Source: Clytia hemisphaerica
Taxonomy: Eukaryota > Cnidaria > Hydrozoa > Leptothecata > Clytiidae
Reading direction: 5' to 3'
Assembly: GCA_902728285.1 (NCBI GenBank)
Contig: CACVBU010000741.1
Span: 186,001 to 250,000, forward strand
DNA: 64,000 nucleotides
Part shown: in pieces, positions 11,229 to 20,656 of the stretch
Layout: each line of letters begins with the position of its first letter
Position numbering within the stretch: the first letter of the stretch is position 1
Notes under the pieces: model-generated
Told to the model about the DNA's origin: nothing
The model's database searches: none
What the model saw: only the letters and a program-made list of their open reading frames with translations
Translations under genes and position numbers: made by a program

Positions 11229-14200
11229 GGTGCTGACGCTACAACTGGAAAGCACGCCGAAGGAAGATGCCAACGAGACTTCGTATGTCCACATCCATCT
11301 CATCGAAGGTATGATGTTAAGAAACACTTCCTTGACTGCGAGGAACACAAATCCGAAAACGATCAATTACTTGCAAAGTACGTTCAACGCTTCATACGTA
11401 ATCCATCACTACCAGAATTTGCTCACAACCTCAGCTTGACACTTGAAGAATCAGAGTGCCACAAGATCCACAATCAAGACTGTAATGACAGAGGAATCTA
11501 CGCCTTACAACGCATCAACGTCGATGGTAAGAAGCTTCTCGTTTTCTTCGATTCCGGCTGCAGTGATTTCATCATCAGCAAATCTGCAGTTAAACTCCTT
11601 GGTGCCAGATGCTCACAAGAATCATCCAATCCTATCAGTCTTGGTGGTGTTGGCAACTGTTCAACTAAATCAACCCTTGGATCATATCGTGTCAAGTTAC
11701 CTCTCTTTGACGGTGATGATGTCTTAATGTCAGGTCCTTGCTTGGAAAGGATCACATCAATCATGCCAACCTATCCACTTGACGAAGTCTTCAAAGACAT
11801 TCAGCGAAGCTACACAATATCAGGTGGTAACCAACCACTGCCCCAGCTACCTCCTTCAATCGGTGGCGAAGTTCACGTTATGATTGGTGTAAGGTATCTT
11901 CGTTACCATCCAAAATTGATCCATCAGCTACCATCAGGACTCACGTTGTATCAGTCAGTTTTCCAAGATTCATCAGGTCGTCGTGGTGTTGTCGGAGGTC
12001 CTCACAAAGTCTTCACTAATGTTCATCTATACCACCACATTGCTATCCATCCAACCGTGAGGGAGGTCAAACCTCAACTTCCTCTTTTGGGATACCAACC
12101 AGATTCAACATCAGCATTCCTGTCAACTTCAATGAAAGTCTTCGAAGAGGTGGAAGGAGCAGGAAGTGAAATTGACTATCGATGTCCAAAGTGTCGAGGC
12201 TGCAAAGACTGTAAACATGATTCATCAAACGAAACTATTTCAATCAAAGAAGAAGTCGAACAAAGTCTCATCAATTCTTCAGTCAAGATCGACTTCGACC
12301 AATCCATCTCATCTGCTTCATTACCCTTCATTGCTGATCCAACAACTCGTCTCGCCAACAACAAAGATAAAGCAATGAAAGTTTACATCCAGCAATTGAA
12401 GAAGCTCAATCAACCATCAAACCTCACTGACAAAGAAGATATCCTCCAATCTGAAGGGAAGCTTCAGAAACTTGGGTATGTTGAATTTGTTCGTAACCTA
12501 CCCCAAGATGTTCAATCAAGACTTCACAGTTCACCTATACACTACTTCATACCCTGGAGAGCCGTCTGGAAGGGAAACTCTCTAAGCACACCCTGTCGCA
12601 TCGTCTTCGACGCATCTCAATCAACATCTTCTGGGTACAGCCTAAACGATATCTTAGCCAAGGGTCGTAACAATCTCAATAGGCTACAAGAAATCCTCAT
12701 CCGTTGGTCAGTTCAACCAGTTGGGATGCATTCAGATGTAAAGAAAATGTACAATATGATCAAACTGGCAGAGAAAGATTGGTGCTACCAACGATACCTC
12801 TGGCATCCTGACCTCGACATTAACAAGCAACCAGATGAAAAAGTTATCAAGACGCTCATTTATGGCGTTCGATCGTCAGGCAACCAAGCGGAACACGCCC
12901 TTCGAAAGGTTGCTGAAGCTTCAAAGGAGGAGTTTCCTGAGGCAAACAATGTGGTTCAAAAGGATGTTTACGTCGACGATTGTCTCACAGGTGCACCTGA
13001 TCACAAAGCAGCTCACAAACTTGCTGACCAGATAGAATTGTCACTCAATCGTGGTGGATTTGAATTGAAAGGTGTAGCATTTTCCGGAGAAGACCCTCCA
13101 CCACAGCTTACCGAAGACGGAACGATGATCCACATAGCCGGTTTGAAGTGGTTCGTTAAAGCTGATCAAATTTCGCTCAACATCGGGGAGATGAACTTTG
13201 CTAAGAAGATACGTGGCAAAAAACCTTCCAAATTTTCAAATGTCATCCCAGAGAGACTTACCAGAAGACACTGTGCATCAAAGGTCGCCGAAGTATTTGA
13301 TCTTACTGGAAAGCTCACACCACTCATTGCTGGAATGAAGATTGATCTCCAGACACTCGTTCATTTGAAGCTGGATTGGGATGACAAGATTCCAGACAAT
13401 CTTCGAGAGATTTGGGTAAACAACTTCGATACAATCCAAGAAATTGGCGACGTCCGATTTCGTCGAGCTGTCGTTCCAGAAGATGCTGTCAATTTGCAAA
13501 TCAACACCCTAGATTTCGCTGATGCAAGCCAACACATGACGTGCACCGCGATCTATGCCAGATTTCTACGTAAAGATTCCACTTACTCTTGTCAATTAAT
13601 CTTCGCCAGATCAAGAACTGTACCAAAGGATATGTCGATGCCCAGAGCTGAATTGTACGCCGCTCTTGTCAATACTCATTCAAGTGAAGTTGTCAAAAAA
13701 TCATTGCAAAATTTGCGACAATCGTCAACCAAATTTACAGACAGCCAGATTGTCCTTCATTGGCTCAACAACGATGAAAAACCTCTCAAGACCTGGGTCA
13801 GAAATCGAGTAAACGAAATCAACAGATTCACCTCAAAGGATCAATGGTTCTATGTGAACACAAGCAACATGATTGCTGATCTGGGGACGAGGAAGGGAGT
13901 AACCATCCAAGATGTTTCAGACGATTCCACTTGGATCAATGGCTACGAATGGATGACTCGAAACGTCGGAGAATTTCCAACCAATACAGCCAAGGACCTT
14001 CGACTCAGCCAAAAGGACATCGCAGAAGTTCAAAAAGAAAGACAATATCAACTACATCACATCATCCAATTGCCAGATGCTGTCCAAGAAAGATATCAAT
14101 ATTCCAATTACTTAATTGACCCCAATCACAGAGATTTCAGCTCAGTCATTCGTATTCTTGGTTACGTAATTCGATTTATCAACATCTTGAGAACGAAGCA

Positions 14201-15662
14201 ACGAGTTACTTCGACCAATCTTACAGATCTGGAAATCAAACAAGCAGAGACGTACTTCTTCAAAAAGGCCACTGCTGAGATCGTTCAGTTCGTTCCAACC
14301 AAAAAGTACGAACCCATAAGTGTCAACAAAAATGATGTCTTGTACTTCAATGGTCGTATTCTGCCCTCAAACCAAATCACAATCGTTGGTAGATTCACTG
14401 AAGCAATGCTGGATTTATCTACAACATCATTCTGTGTCCCACTCGTGGATCGTTGTTCACCTATTGCCTTCAGCATCATATCAGATGTTCATTGGAACAG
14501 TCGTGTTTCAAAACATTCAGGAGTAGAAACCACCTTACGCGAAGTCAACAAAAAGGCTTATATCATTGACGGAAGGAATACTGTCAAGATCATCTTGAAG
14601 TGCTGTCAGAGATGCAAGTTCCTCAAGAAACAATCAATTCAAGCTTCAATGGGTCCAATACCTCAATCAAGAATTACCGTAGCACCTGCTTTCTACTTCA
14701 CCCAGTTGGACCTGAGTGGACCTTATAAATGTTATTCAACACACAACAAAAGAGCCACTTTGAAAATTTGGCTTGTCGTCTATTGCTGTTGTGTCACATC
14801 TGCAACATGTATCAACGTTATGGATGACTATTCAACACCAGCATTTCTTCAATCGTTCATACGATTCGCATCACGTTATGGATTCCCAAAGAAAATCTTC
14901 TGTGACGAAGGTGGTCAACTCATAAAAGGTACCAAAGACATGCGTCTATCCTACAGCGACATCAAAGGAAAGCTATATCGAGATCGAGGAGTCGAAGCTG
15001 AAACTTGTCCAGTTGGTGCACACAACATGCATGGAAAAGTCGAGAGGAAAATTCGGGAGATTAACTCATCTTTGGAAAAGGATCTTCAGAACGAGAGACT
15101 ATCGATTCTCCAATGGGAAACGCTCTGCTCGATGATAGCCAACTCGATCAACGATCGTCCAATTGCCATTGGTAACCTCACCGACATTGAGAATTTTGAT
15201 CTTGTTACACCTAATCGTTTAATCATTGGACGTAATAATGATCGCAGTCCAACGGGGGAATTTCTTACAACGACAAATGCATCCAAGTTGATCGATCAAA
15301 ACTCGAGTATTTACAACTCATGGTTTGAGTCGTGGTTGATGAATCATGTTCCAAAATTGATGTTCCAAGCGAAATGGTTCAAACACGATAGAAACGTCGA
15401 AGTTGGAGATATTGTCCTGTTCAAGAAAGTCGATTCAGTCTTGTCGAAGACATACACGTATGGAATGGTGATCAATGTTAAACCTGGTGATGATGGTAAA
15501 GTACGACGTGTCGCGGTGAAATATCGAAATGATAGTGAGAAGTCATTTCGTGAAACTTCAAGATCCGTTCGAGATTTGATTCTTATTCATTCAGTAAATG
15601 ATTGTGATCTAATGAAGGACATGTATGAAATGTCCAAAACTGTTGATAATGGTTTTACTTAA
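11229..15662 (+). CDS. pol: BEL/Pao element 1 Pol (3' part of split gag-pol)
   Basis: 1477 codons continue the frame of 2964-4544. In order they encode the rest of the Gag knuckle (Cys/His cluster 11250-11340); an aspartic protease of DUF1758 type with FFDSGCSDF (catalytic Asp at 11550); RT from about 12545 with YVDD at 12969; RNase H with DASQ near 13520, PRAEL near 13640 and FTDSQ near 13735; an H2C2 zinc finger of integrase at 14490-14630; an integrase core with Asp at 14709, Asp at 14904 and Glu at 15042; and a C-terminal DUF5641-like domain to the stop. No internal stop or missing catalytic residue was seen. Expression is blocked only by the CACTA insertion. Confidence 0.93.
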   Translation, partial: GADATTGKHAEGRCQRDFVCPHPSHRRYDVKKHFLDCEEHKSENDQLLAKYVQRFIRNPSLPEFAHNLSLTLEESECHKIHNQDCNDRGIYALQRINVDGKKLLVFFDSGCSDFIISKSAVKLLGARCSQESSNPISLGGVGNCSTKSTLGSYRVKLPLFDGDDVLMSGPCLERITSIMPTYPLDEVFKDIQRSYTISGGNQPLPQLPPSIGGEVHVMIGVRYLRYHPKLIHQLPSGLTLYQSVFQDSSGRRGVVGGPHKVFTNVHLYHHIAIHPTVREVKPQLPLLGYQPDSTSAFLSTSMKVFEEVEGAGSEIDYRCPKCRGCKDCKHDSSNETISIKEEVEQSLINSSVKIDFDQSISSASLPFIADPTTRLANNKDKAMKVYIQQLKKLNQPSNLTDKEDILQSEGKLQKLGYVEFVRNLPQDVQSRLHSSPIHYFIPWRAVWKGNSLSTPCRIVFDASQSTSSGYSLNDILAKGRNNLNRLQEILIRWSVQPVGMHSDVKKMYNMIKLAEKDWCYQRYLWHPDLDINKQPDEKVIKTLIYGVRSSGNQAEHALRKVAEASKEEFPEANNVVQKDVYVDDCLTGAPDHKAAHKLADQIELSLNRGGFELKGVAFSGEDPPPQLTEDGTMIHIAGLKWFVKADQISLNIGEMNFAKKIRGKKPSKFSNVIPERLTRRHCASKVAEVFDLTGKLTPLIAGMKIDLQTLVHLKLDWDDKIPDNLREIWVNNFDTIQEIGDVRFRRAVVPEDAVNLQINTLDFADASQHMTCTAIYARFLRKDSTYSCQLIFARSRTVPKDMSMPRAELYAALVNTHSSEVVKKSLQNLRQSSTKFTDSQIVLHWLNNDEKPLKTWVRNRVNEINRFTSKDQWFYVNTSNMIADLGTRKGVTIQDVSDDSTWINGYEWMTRNVGEFPTNTAKDLRLSQKDIAEVQKERQYQLHHIIQLPDAVQERYQYSNYLIDPNHRDFSSVIRILGYVIRFINILRTKQRVTSTNLTDLEIKQAETYFFKKATAEIVQFVPTKKYEPISVNKNDVLYFNGRILPSNQITIVGRFTEAMLDLSTTSFCVPLVDRCSPIAFSIISDVHWNSRVSKHSGVETTLREVNKKAYIIDGRNTVKIILKCCQRCKFLKKQSIQASMGPIPQSRITVAPAFYFTQLDLSGPYKCYSTHNKRATLKIWLVVYCCCVTSATCINVMDDYSTPAFLQSFIRFASRYGFPKKIFCDEGGQLIKGTKDMRLSYSDIKGKLYRDRGVEAETCPVGAHNMHGKVERKIREINSSLEKDLQNERLSILQWETLCSMIANSINDRPIAIGNLTDIENFDLVTPNRLIIGRNNDRSPTGEFLTTTNASKLIDQNSSIYNSWFESWLMNHVPKLMFQAKWFKHDRNVEVGDIVLFKKVDSVLSKTYTYGMVINVKPGDDGKVRRVAVKYRNDSEKSFRETSRSVRDLILIHSVNDCDLMKDMYEMSKTVDNGFT

Positions 15663-15693
15663 CTGGAGAAATTTTGTTGGTCTTGGCTGGGAG
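15663..15693 (+). promoter_or_regulatory. BEL/Pao element 1 polypurine tract region
   Basis: Short spacer between the pol stop and the 3' LTR. The purine-rich ggctgggag abutting TG is the likely primer for plus-strand DNA synthesis. Confidence 0.6.
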
Positions 15694-16556
15694 TGTAATG
15701 CGAGCTTGGTGGCTCTGATGTACTTTTAGTAAAATTTCAATAAAACCAAAAAATTTCTCAGTTCCTATCCACAGCGTCTCATTTAACAGTCTTCTGTTTC
15801 CATGGTTTCAGTGTCACTTCAGTGTTTTGCGTTTATTAGCTTCTGTTTTCAATTAATTTTTTTACGCATCTTAATTTTATGTTCAATGCGTGCGTTGTCA
15901 TTATTTTTCTATTGTTTCATTATGTAATCTTTTGTTCAATTTTTGTCAGTTTTTTATCAAAATCGAGACACTTTTTTCAAGGAGCTCACTTGTTCCTTAC
16001 TAAGAGAGATGTGAGGTTCAAAGCAAGAGAATTGTTTTTTAAGTCATGGAATTCAATTTTTAACTTTGATTTGACAAATCGTCATTTTTGTCATTTTTTT
16101 GGGCACTCAATACACAGCTATCATTTACTGGCTACCTGGTAGGTTTCCTTCTCGTTTCTCACTCGTTCATTCTTTCGTGTTTCACCAGCCATCTGGGCTC
16201 AGGCATCGTGTCTCCCTAGGTTAAGATTAGGTTATGAAATTTTTGAAATGAATATTTCTTTTACATTTTTACGGAGAAATTTCTAGCCAATTTTTCCACT
16301 CACTTTTGGTCAGTTCTCAATCTTACAGTATGTGAGATTCGTCATTTTTTTTCAATTTTTTGAGATTAAGATTTGTCAATTTTTCTCAATTTTCGGATGA
16401 TCAACTTTTGTCACTTTTTTCAATTTTTTTCTCAGACTAAAATTTGTCATTTTACTTAATTTTCTTTGAGACTAAAACATTGTATTTTTTTTCTTCATTC
16501 AGTTTGAACATGTCATAAAAGTTACAAACGCGTCAGTCTCTGTGCCCTGCCCAACA
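15694..16556 (+). repeat. BEL/Pao element 1, 3' LTR
   Basis: 863 bp, the same as 1992-2853 apart from a few changes (for example tttacgcatc for tttatgcatc, and one extra T in the last third). Followed by AACTA. Confidence 0.95.
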
Positions 16557-17297
16557 AACTAAGTTGTTTAAGTCATTTTGGAGCACATGACTGTCTGCTA
16601 GCTGTTTTATAATTCTGTACAGTAGAGAATCATCTGCAAAGAGTGGAAGTGACGACTCTACCGTTAGAGGCATGTCATTGATGTAAACGAGAAACAACAG
16701 GGGCCCTAAAACAGTTCCTTGGGGAACCCCTGATGTAACTGGGGAGCTTTCAGAAATTGTGCCTCTTACAACAACGTTCTGTGATCTTCCTGACAGAAAA
16801 TCTTTAATCCAAGCAAGGATTTTTCCATTGACTCCGTAATGTTGAAGTTTTAGTAGTAATTTACGATGACATACTTTGTCAAATGCTTTGCTGAAGTCGA
16901 GAAGTATTGCATCTACCTGTTCACCATTGTTTAAGGCCTTAGCAAAGTCGTTTACAGTGGTTAGGAGTTGGGTTTCGCATGAGCGGTTCTTACTGAAACC
17001 ATGCTGATTGTTGGATAGTATTTTCTGTTCTTCCAGGTGATTTATAATATGACTATGTAGAACATGTTCTAGGAGTTTACACGAAATGGAAGTGAGACTC
17101 ACTGGTCGGTAGTTTTCTGCTTTTGATTTAGATTTGTTGTTACCTTTGTGTATGGGTGTTATACGAGCCTGTTTCCAGTCTTTTGGTACTGATGATTGTT
17201 TCAATGATGCATTAAACAGCAGAACGTAAGCATCTGCAACTTGTTCCGAGCATTCTTTTAGTAGTCGTGATGCAACATTGTCTGGTCCGCTTGCTTC
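16557..17297 (-). pseudogene. LINE reverse transcriptase, palm part
   Basis: About 247 codons of RT open into the BEL/Pao insertion site. Visible motifs are KQARITPIHKG, NYRPVSLTS, NQHGFSKNRSC, ILLDFSKAFDKV, SGVPQGTVLGPLLFLVYIND and LFADDSLLY, the last holding the catalytic Asp pair. The upstream 22 residues of the apparent ORF come from repeat R1 (the same residues appear at 58206-58400), so the element starts near 17297. It continues in the same frame at 1986. Clade is CR1/jockey-like by motif style. Confidence 0.9.
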
Positions 17298-17605
17298 AGA
17301 GAGCCAGTATGCATCAAACTTCTCATAAATCATGTCCAAAACATCATGAATAATGATGAAAATGATCAATTTTTCACTGAGATTTGCCAGTATTTGCTAC
17401 ACAGTCAGCTAGTCCACTTTTGGCAGCCATCTTTTTCTTAAATACTTTCGGCCAATCAAATCACAGTATTATTGAAATCAGATAACCCGTTTTTGTTAAA
17501 TCGGAATAGATCATCGGATTAGATAAACAAACAAAAAATGTCTTGACCGTCGTCGTCGTTGGACGAGAGAGAATTTAAGGCTCCTAGGCCGGAGCAATTA
17601 CTGTT
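17298..17605 (+). repeat. dispersed repeat R1, right half
   Basis: Matches 58336-58598: ccagtatgcatcaaacttct, tcatgtccaaaacatcatga, tcggaatagatcatcgg, ggctcctaggccggagcaat. Together with 316-860 it forms one R1 copy that was split by the LINE. Confidence 0.8.
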
Positions 17606-18369
17606 CTAACTTACCACAACCTCTTTTCCATAATAAATTATTATATGTTGCTTTTTTGACAAATTTTGGTATTTTTGAATAAAACTGATGGGGGACCGCC
17701 TGAGCTTTTTCAGACCCTGCAATTTCTCATTGAAAATAATTGTTATTTTCCATTCTGCAGGGGTATAAGCTTAGAGAATGTAGCAAAATTTATATTTTAG
17801 ACACAAGAAATAAGGGTGTGGGAGTCTATAAATGAGGCATGGTGAAAACACCCTACTGGTAGGTATTAATACCTACCGGTAGGGGGTTGTACGAATTATC
17901 ATTAAGGAAATGGGCAGAGAAATTCATAACAAGTTGACTATTTCACAACTTTATGACCTTTTATCTGATAACTAATTTAAATAAAAGAACCCCAAAAGAT
18001 TATTTCTGGTTCTAAAGCCTACTCTAAAGAATAAATAGAAGTACACTCATCTCAAACATCTCTCTTGGTCAAGAAAGATCTGATAGACAAAATGACGTAA
18101 ATTGTGAATTAAAAAAAATATTCTATACTCAAAGAACCCACAGAGTAAAACATTGTTTATTTGAAACTAAATCTCAAAAGTAAAACATTCTTTTTTTGAC
18201 AGGTTGCATTGGGTCGACCATTGAGTGAGATTTCAAGGACGGTTGTCTGCAACCTTCGATTATCTTTATTGTCCGCTGAAGAGCTTGCAAGACTGGAAAC
18301 AGAAAATATGAAAGAACATTTCATACCGGTGAGAACTGTTTATTTTAGTCTCTGTTATGCTTCTTCCCT
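17606..18369. other. unassigned spacer with a 32-bp palindrome
   Basis: No gene supported. At 17852-17883 the sequence cctactggtaggtatt is followed by its inverse with one mismatch, so it could fold into a cruciform or bind a dimeric factor. Confidence 0.5.
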
Positions 18370-18443
18370 TAAAGCCGGTCTCCACTTGTGCGCGCTTCAA
18401 TCGCACTTTTTCGAGCAGAGCTTCCACGCTAGTCAAAAGAAAA

Positions 18444-19064
18444 ATGAAGCAATTCCTCATTGACTCAGAACTTACATTTGAAGAACACATTGCAAAGCAA
18501 GTCAAAAAAGCAAACGCGATACTTGGCATAATCAATCGAGGATTTGTAAACATGAGTACAAGTACATTTAAAACATTGTATTGTACGTTTGTTCGCCCGC
18601 ATCTGGAGTACGCTCAGTCAGTATGGTCTCCGTTTCTACGTAAACACGTAAATCTGATTGAAGGAGTACAAAGACGGGCAACAAAACTTGCTCAAAAATG
18701 TCGTAATATGTCTTATGAAGAACGATTGCGTGAATTAGATCTTCCTACGCTCGAGTTTAGAAGACACTTTTGTGACATGGTCCAACTTTACAAGCACATC
18801 AACTATTACGAAAAAGATACCATCCCAAACAAGATAGCCCGTCGAACGCGACCAAACAGAAGGCACAACTTTGAGCTGATTCCAAACTTTGGAAGCGATG
18901 GACTCCGTGGTGTACAAACGAATTCCTTCTTTTATCGAACTATACCAACCTGGAATAAATTGCCAAAAGATGTCGCTGAAGCAAAGACAGTCAAAGTCTT
19001 CAAAGAAAGACTCAACACTGCATGGAGTAAACACCCGAAAAGATTCAACACAAGACAATTGTAA
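18444..19064 (+). pseudogene. LINE reverse transcriptase, C-terminal fragment
   Basis: About 206 codons match the same region as 1273-1986 but from a different family: LTFEEHIAKQVKKANAILG, VRPHLEYAQSVWSPF, VQRRATKLAQ and a TWNKLPKDV block before the stop. The first ~29 residues of the longer open frame (from 18357) belong to the host TIR element. The RT palm is absent, so this is a 5'-truncated insertion. Confidence 0.85.
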
Positions 19065-19140
19065 AATACGTTGTATAATCACGATCAGTTCCAGAGGCCC
19101 TCGTGCGCCTAGAACTTTGTTACATTATAATAATAATAAT
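19065..19140 (+). repeat. LINE 3' UTR with TAA/ATA tail
   Basis: After the stop comes a short tail (ccagaggccctcgtgcgcct) ending in an ataataataataatt microsatellite, which is typical of CR1/L2-type LINEs that end in short repeats rather than poly-A. Confidence 0.7.
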
Positions 19141-19598
19141 TGGCGCGATCTGACGTAACGGTTGAAAAAAGTTGAAATGTGTTCAACTTTTTTTTCAAGC
19201 GCACGCTACATTTTTATGACGTAATCTTTTTTCCAAGCAAAAAGGATTGAAACCAAAGAGTGCGATCGCAGTGCGCGTAAGTGGAGACTGGCCTTTATAG
19301 GAGACTGCACATTTTTTCTAAGCAAGTAAGGCTACGCTACAATGGCCAAAATATTTAGAGCAAGTGAAGAACATCTTTGAGGCTTTGCAGACCCAATTTC
19401 TTAGAAAAATGCAGAATACTCCGGAATGGCAAAAATAAGAGCATAAGAACAATTTTAGGCTTAAACTCTAAAAGGTAATAAGAACATCTGAAGGCTTCAT
19501 TCAATAATTTTAGATGCTCTTATAAAAAAACATGTATTTTATAAAATATTGTATGGGCCATTCATAAAGAGTATATTTTTCTGTTGTGTATGATTTAA

Positions 19599-20652
19599 CC
19601 TTTACCACGCCTTCTCTCTGGGAACTTCACCCCGTGCACGCCTTGTCGTTTTGGGAAAAATGACAGTTTTACGCTTTCCGTCATAACTTTTGATCTACTA
19701 AACCGATTAAAAAAAATAAGCCCAATCTGGAAAGCCCAACTATCCTGCTTTCCAAAAATGTTAAAATAAAGGATTTTCCTCTATCAATGGTGACACAGTA
19801 GTCTTCTGCCTTAGAGTTGAAAAAAATTCAAAACGCAATTTATCATATTTTTCAAAATTTTACGTTTCGGTTAAAAAAAAAGTGGGGAGAACATTTGCGA
19901 TACCATAATTTTCTGGCTCATTGTTTCCACCATTATAACTACAATTGCTAGCCAAAAAATCACAATCATACCTTTACTAGAAAAGGCAGAATTCATTTTT
20001 AGAAAACCTTGGTTTTCGAGAAAATTTCCACGTAAATCAGAGGCACGTAAGGCAGAGGCCCCTTGAGGTAATTTTTATGGGAAATATCACTAAAAACAGC
20101 TAAAAATGACTTTCCTATCATCAACCAGCATGAAAGCAATAGAAATAACATAGTATATACACTTTAAAACTCTTTGCAGCCTTATCAGAAGCCTTAACTT
20201 GGGTTTCGGTGACGGTCGATGACGGCCGACAAGCCTCCAGTCCTCACCCTTAATGTACCGTCATACTCAAGAATAAGGAGCCAGAAACTTACCTCAAACA
20301 CTGACTAAACTACAAACAAGCAATACATAACATTTCCAACCAATAAAACAAACCATTTTCCACTAAATAAACATAAAAAGTTAGTTACAGCAGTCAATGA
20401 GCTCATAATTTCCAAAAGAATATTTTGCCTGATTTTCCAGTTTGTTTTGACAGTTAAAATCGAAAGTAGGTGGTTTCAAACTATTGAAAATAGTTTGTTT
20501 ACATTTTCTCTCCGTCATATAAGACATTTCCCGGGATTTAAAGGCGTCTTTAAGGCGGTAGGGCAGCTTTTCTTAACACCCCATGAAAAACGTATATTTA
20601 CGGCTTCGGCTATATATTAGAACGTAAATTTACGGCTTCGGCGTGGTAAAGG
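19599..20652. mobile_element. piggyBac-like non-autonomous element (MITE)
   Basis: It starts CCTTTACCACGCC and ends with the exact complement, and TTAA lies directly at both ends (19595-19598, 20653-20656). TTAA duplication with CCY ends is the piggyBac signature. The 1054-bp interior has no transposase. Just inside the right end the 20-mer cgtaaatttacggcttcggc occurs about twice (20590-20642), a likely subterminal repeat. Confidence 0.82.
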
Positions 20653-20656
20653 TTAA

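Larger units (their letters stand above)
1992..16556 (+). mobile_element. BEL/Pao LTR retrotransposon 1
   Basis: A full-length element has TG...CA LTRs of 862 and 863 bp, a 5-bp AACTA duplication, gag, protease, RT/RNase H and integrase in one original frame, and a purine-rich tract before the 3' LTR. Its coding frame is broken only by a CACTA-type transposon at 4545-11225. By eye the LTRs differ by about three substitutions and one base of length, so insertion looks recent. Without the DNA transposon it is about 7.9 kb, normal for the family. Confidence 0.95.
861..17297 (-). mobile_element. 5'-truncated LINE (CR1/jockey-like), split by a BEL/Pao element
   Basis: The non-LTR retrotransposon lies on the minus strand, inserted in repeat R1. 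Outside the BEL/Pao element it is about 1.9 kb: 16557-17297 carries the RT palm and 861-1986 the ORF end plus an A/T-rich 3' tail of about 410 bp. The borders are placed by comparison with the uninterrupted R1 copy at 57.4-58.6 kb. The endonuclease and N-terminal RT parts are missing, as expected of a 5'-truncated copy, so it cannot move by itself. Clade assignment is a judgement from motif style. Confidence 0.8.
18372..19295. mobile_element. TIR element with AAGCCGGTCTCCACT ends, carrying a LINE tail
   Basis: The left end aagccggtctccacttgtgc and the right end (complement aaggccagtctccacttacg) form imperfect inverted repeats of about 35 bp that include a gcgcgc / gatcgcac core. TA lies on both sides, consistent with a 2-bp duplication but too short to be decisive. 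Superfamily is not assigned. A plus-strand LINE tail fills most of the interior. Confidence 0.6.

Noticed and set aside
17298-17369. N-terminus of the minus-strand RT ORF
   Set aside because: The same residues occur at 58206-58400 without any LINE, so they belong to repeat R1.
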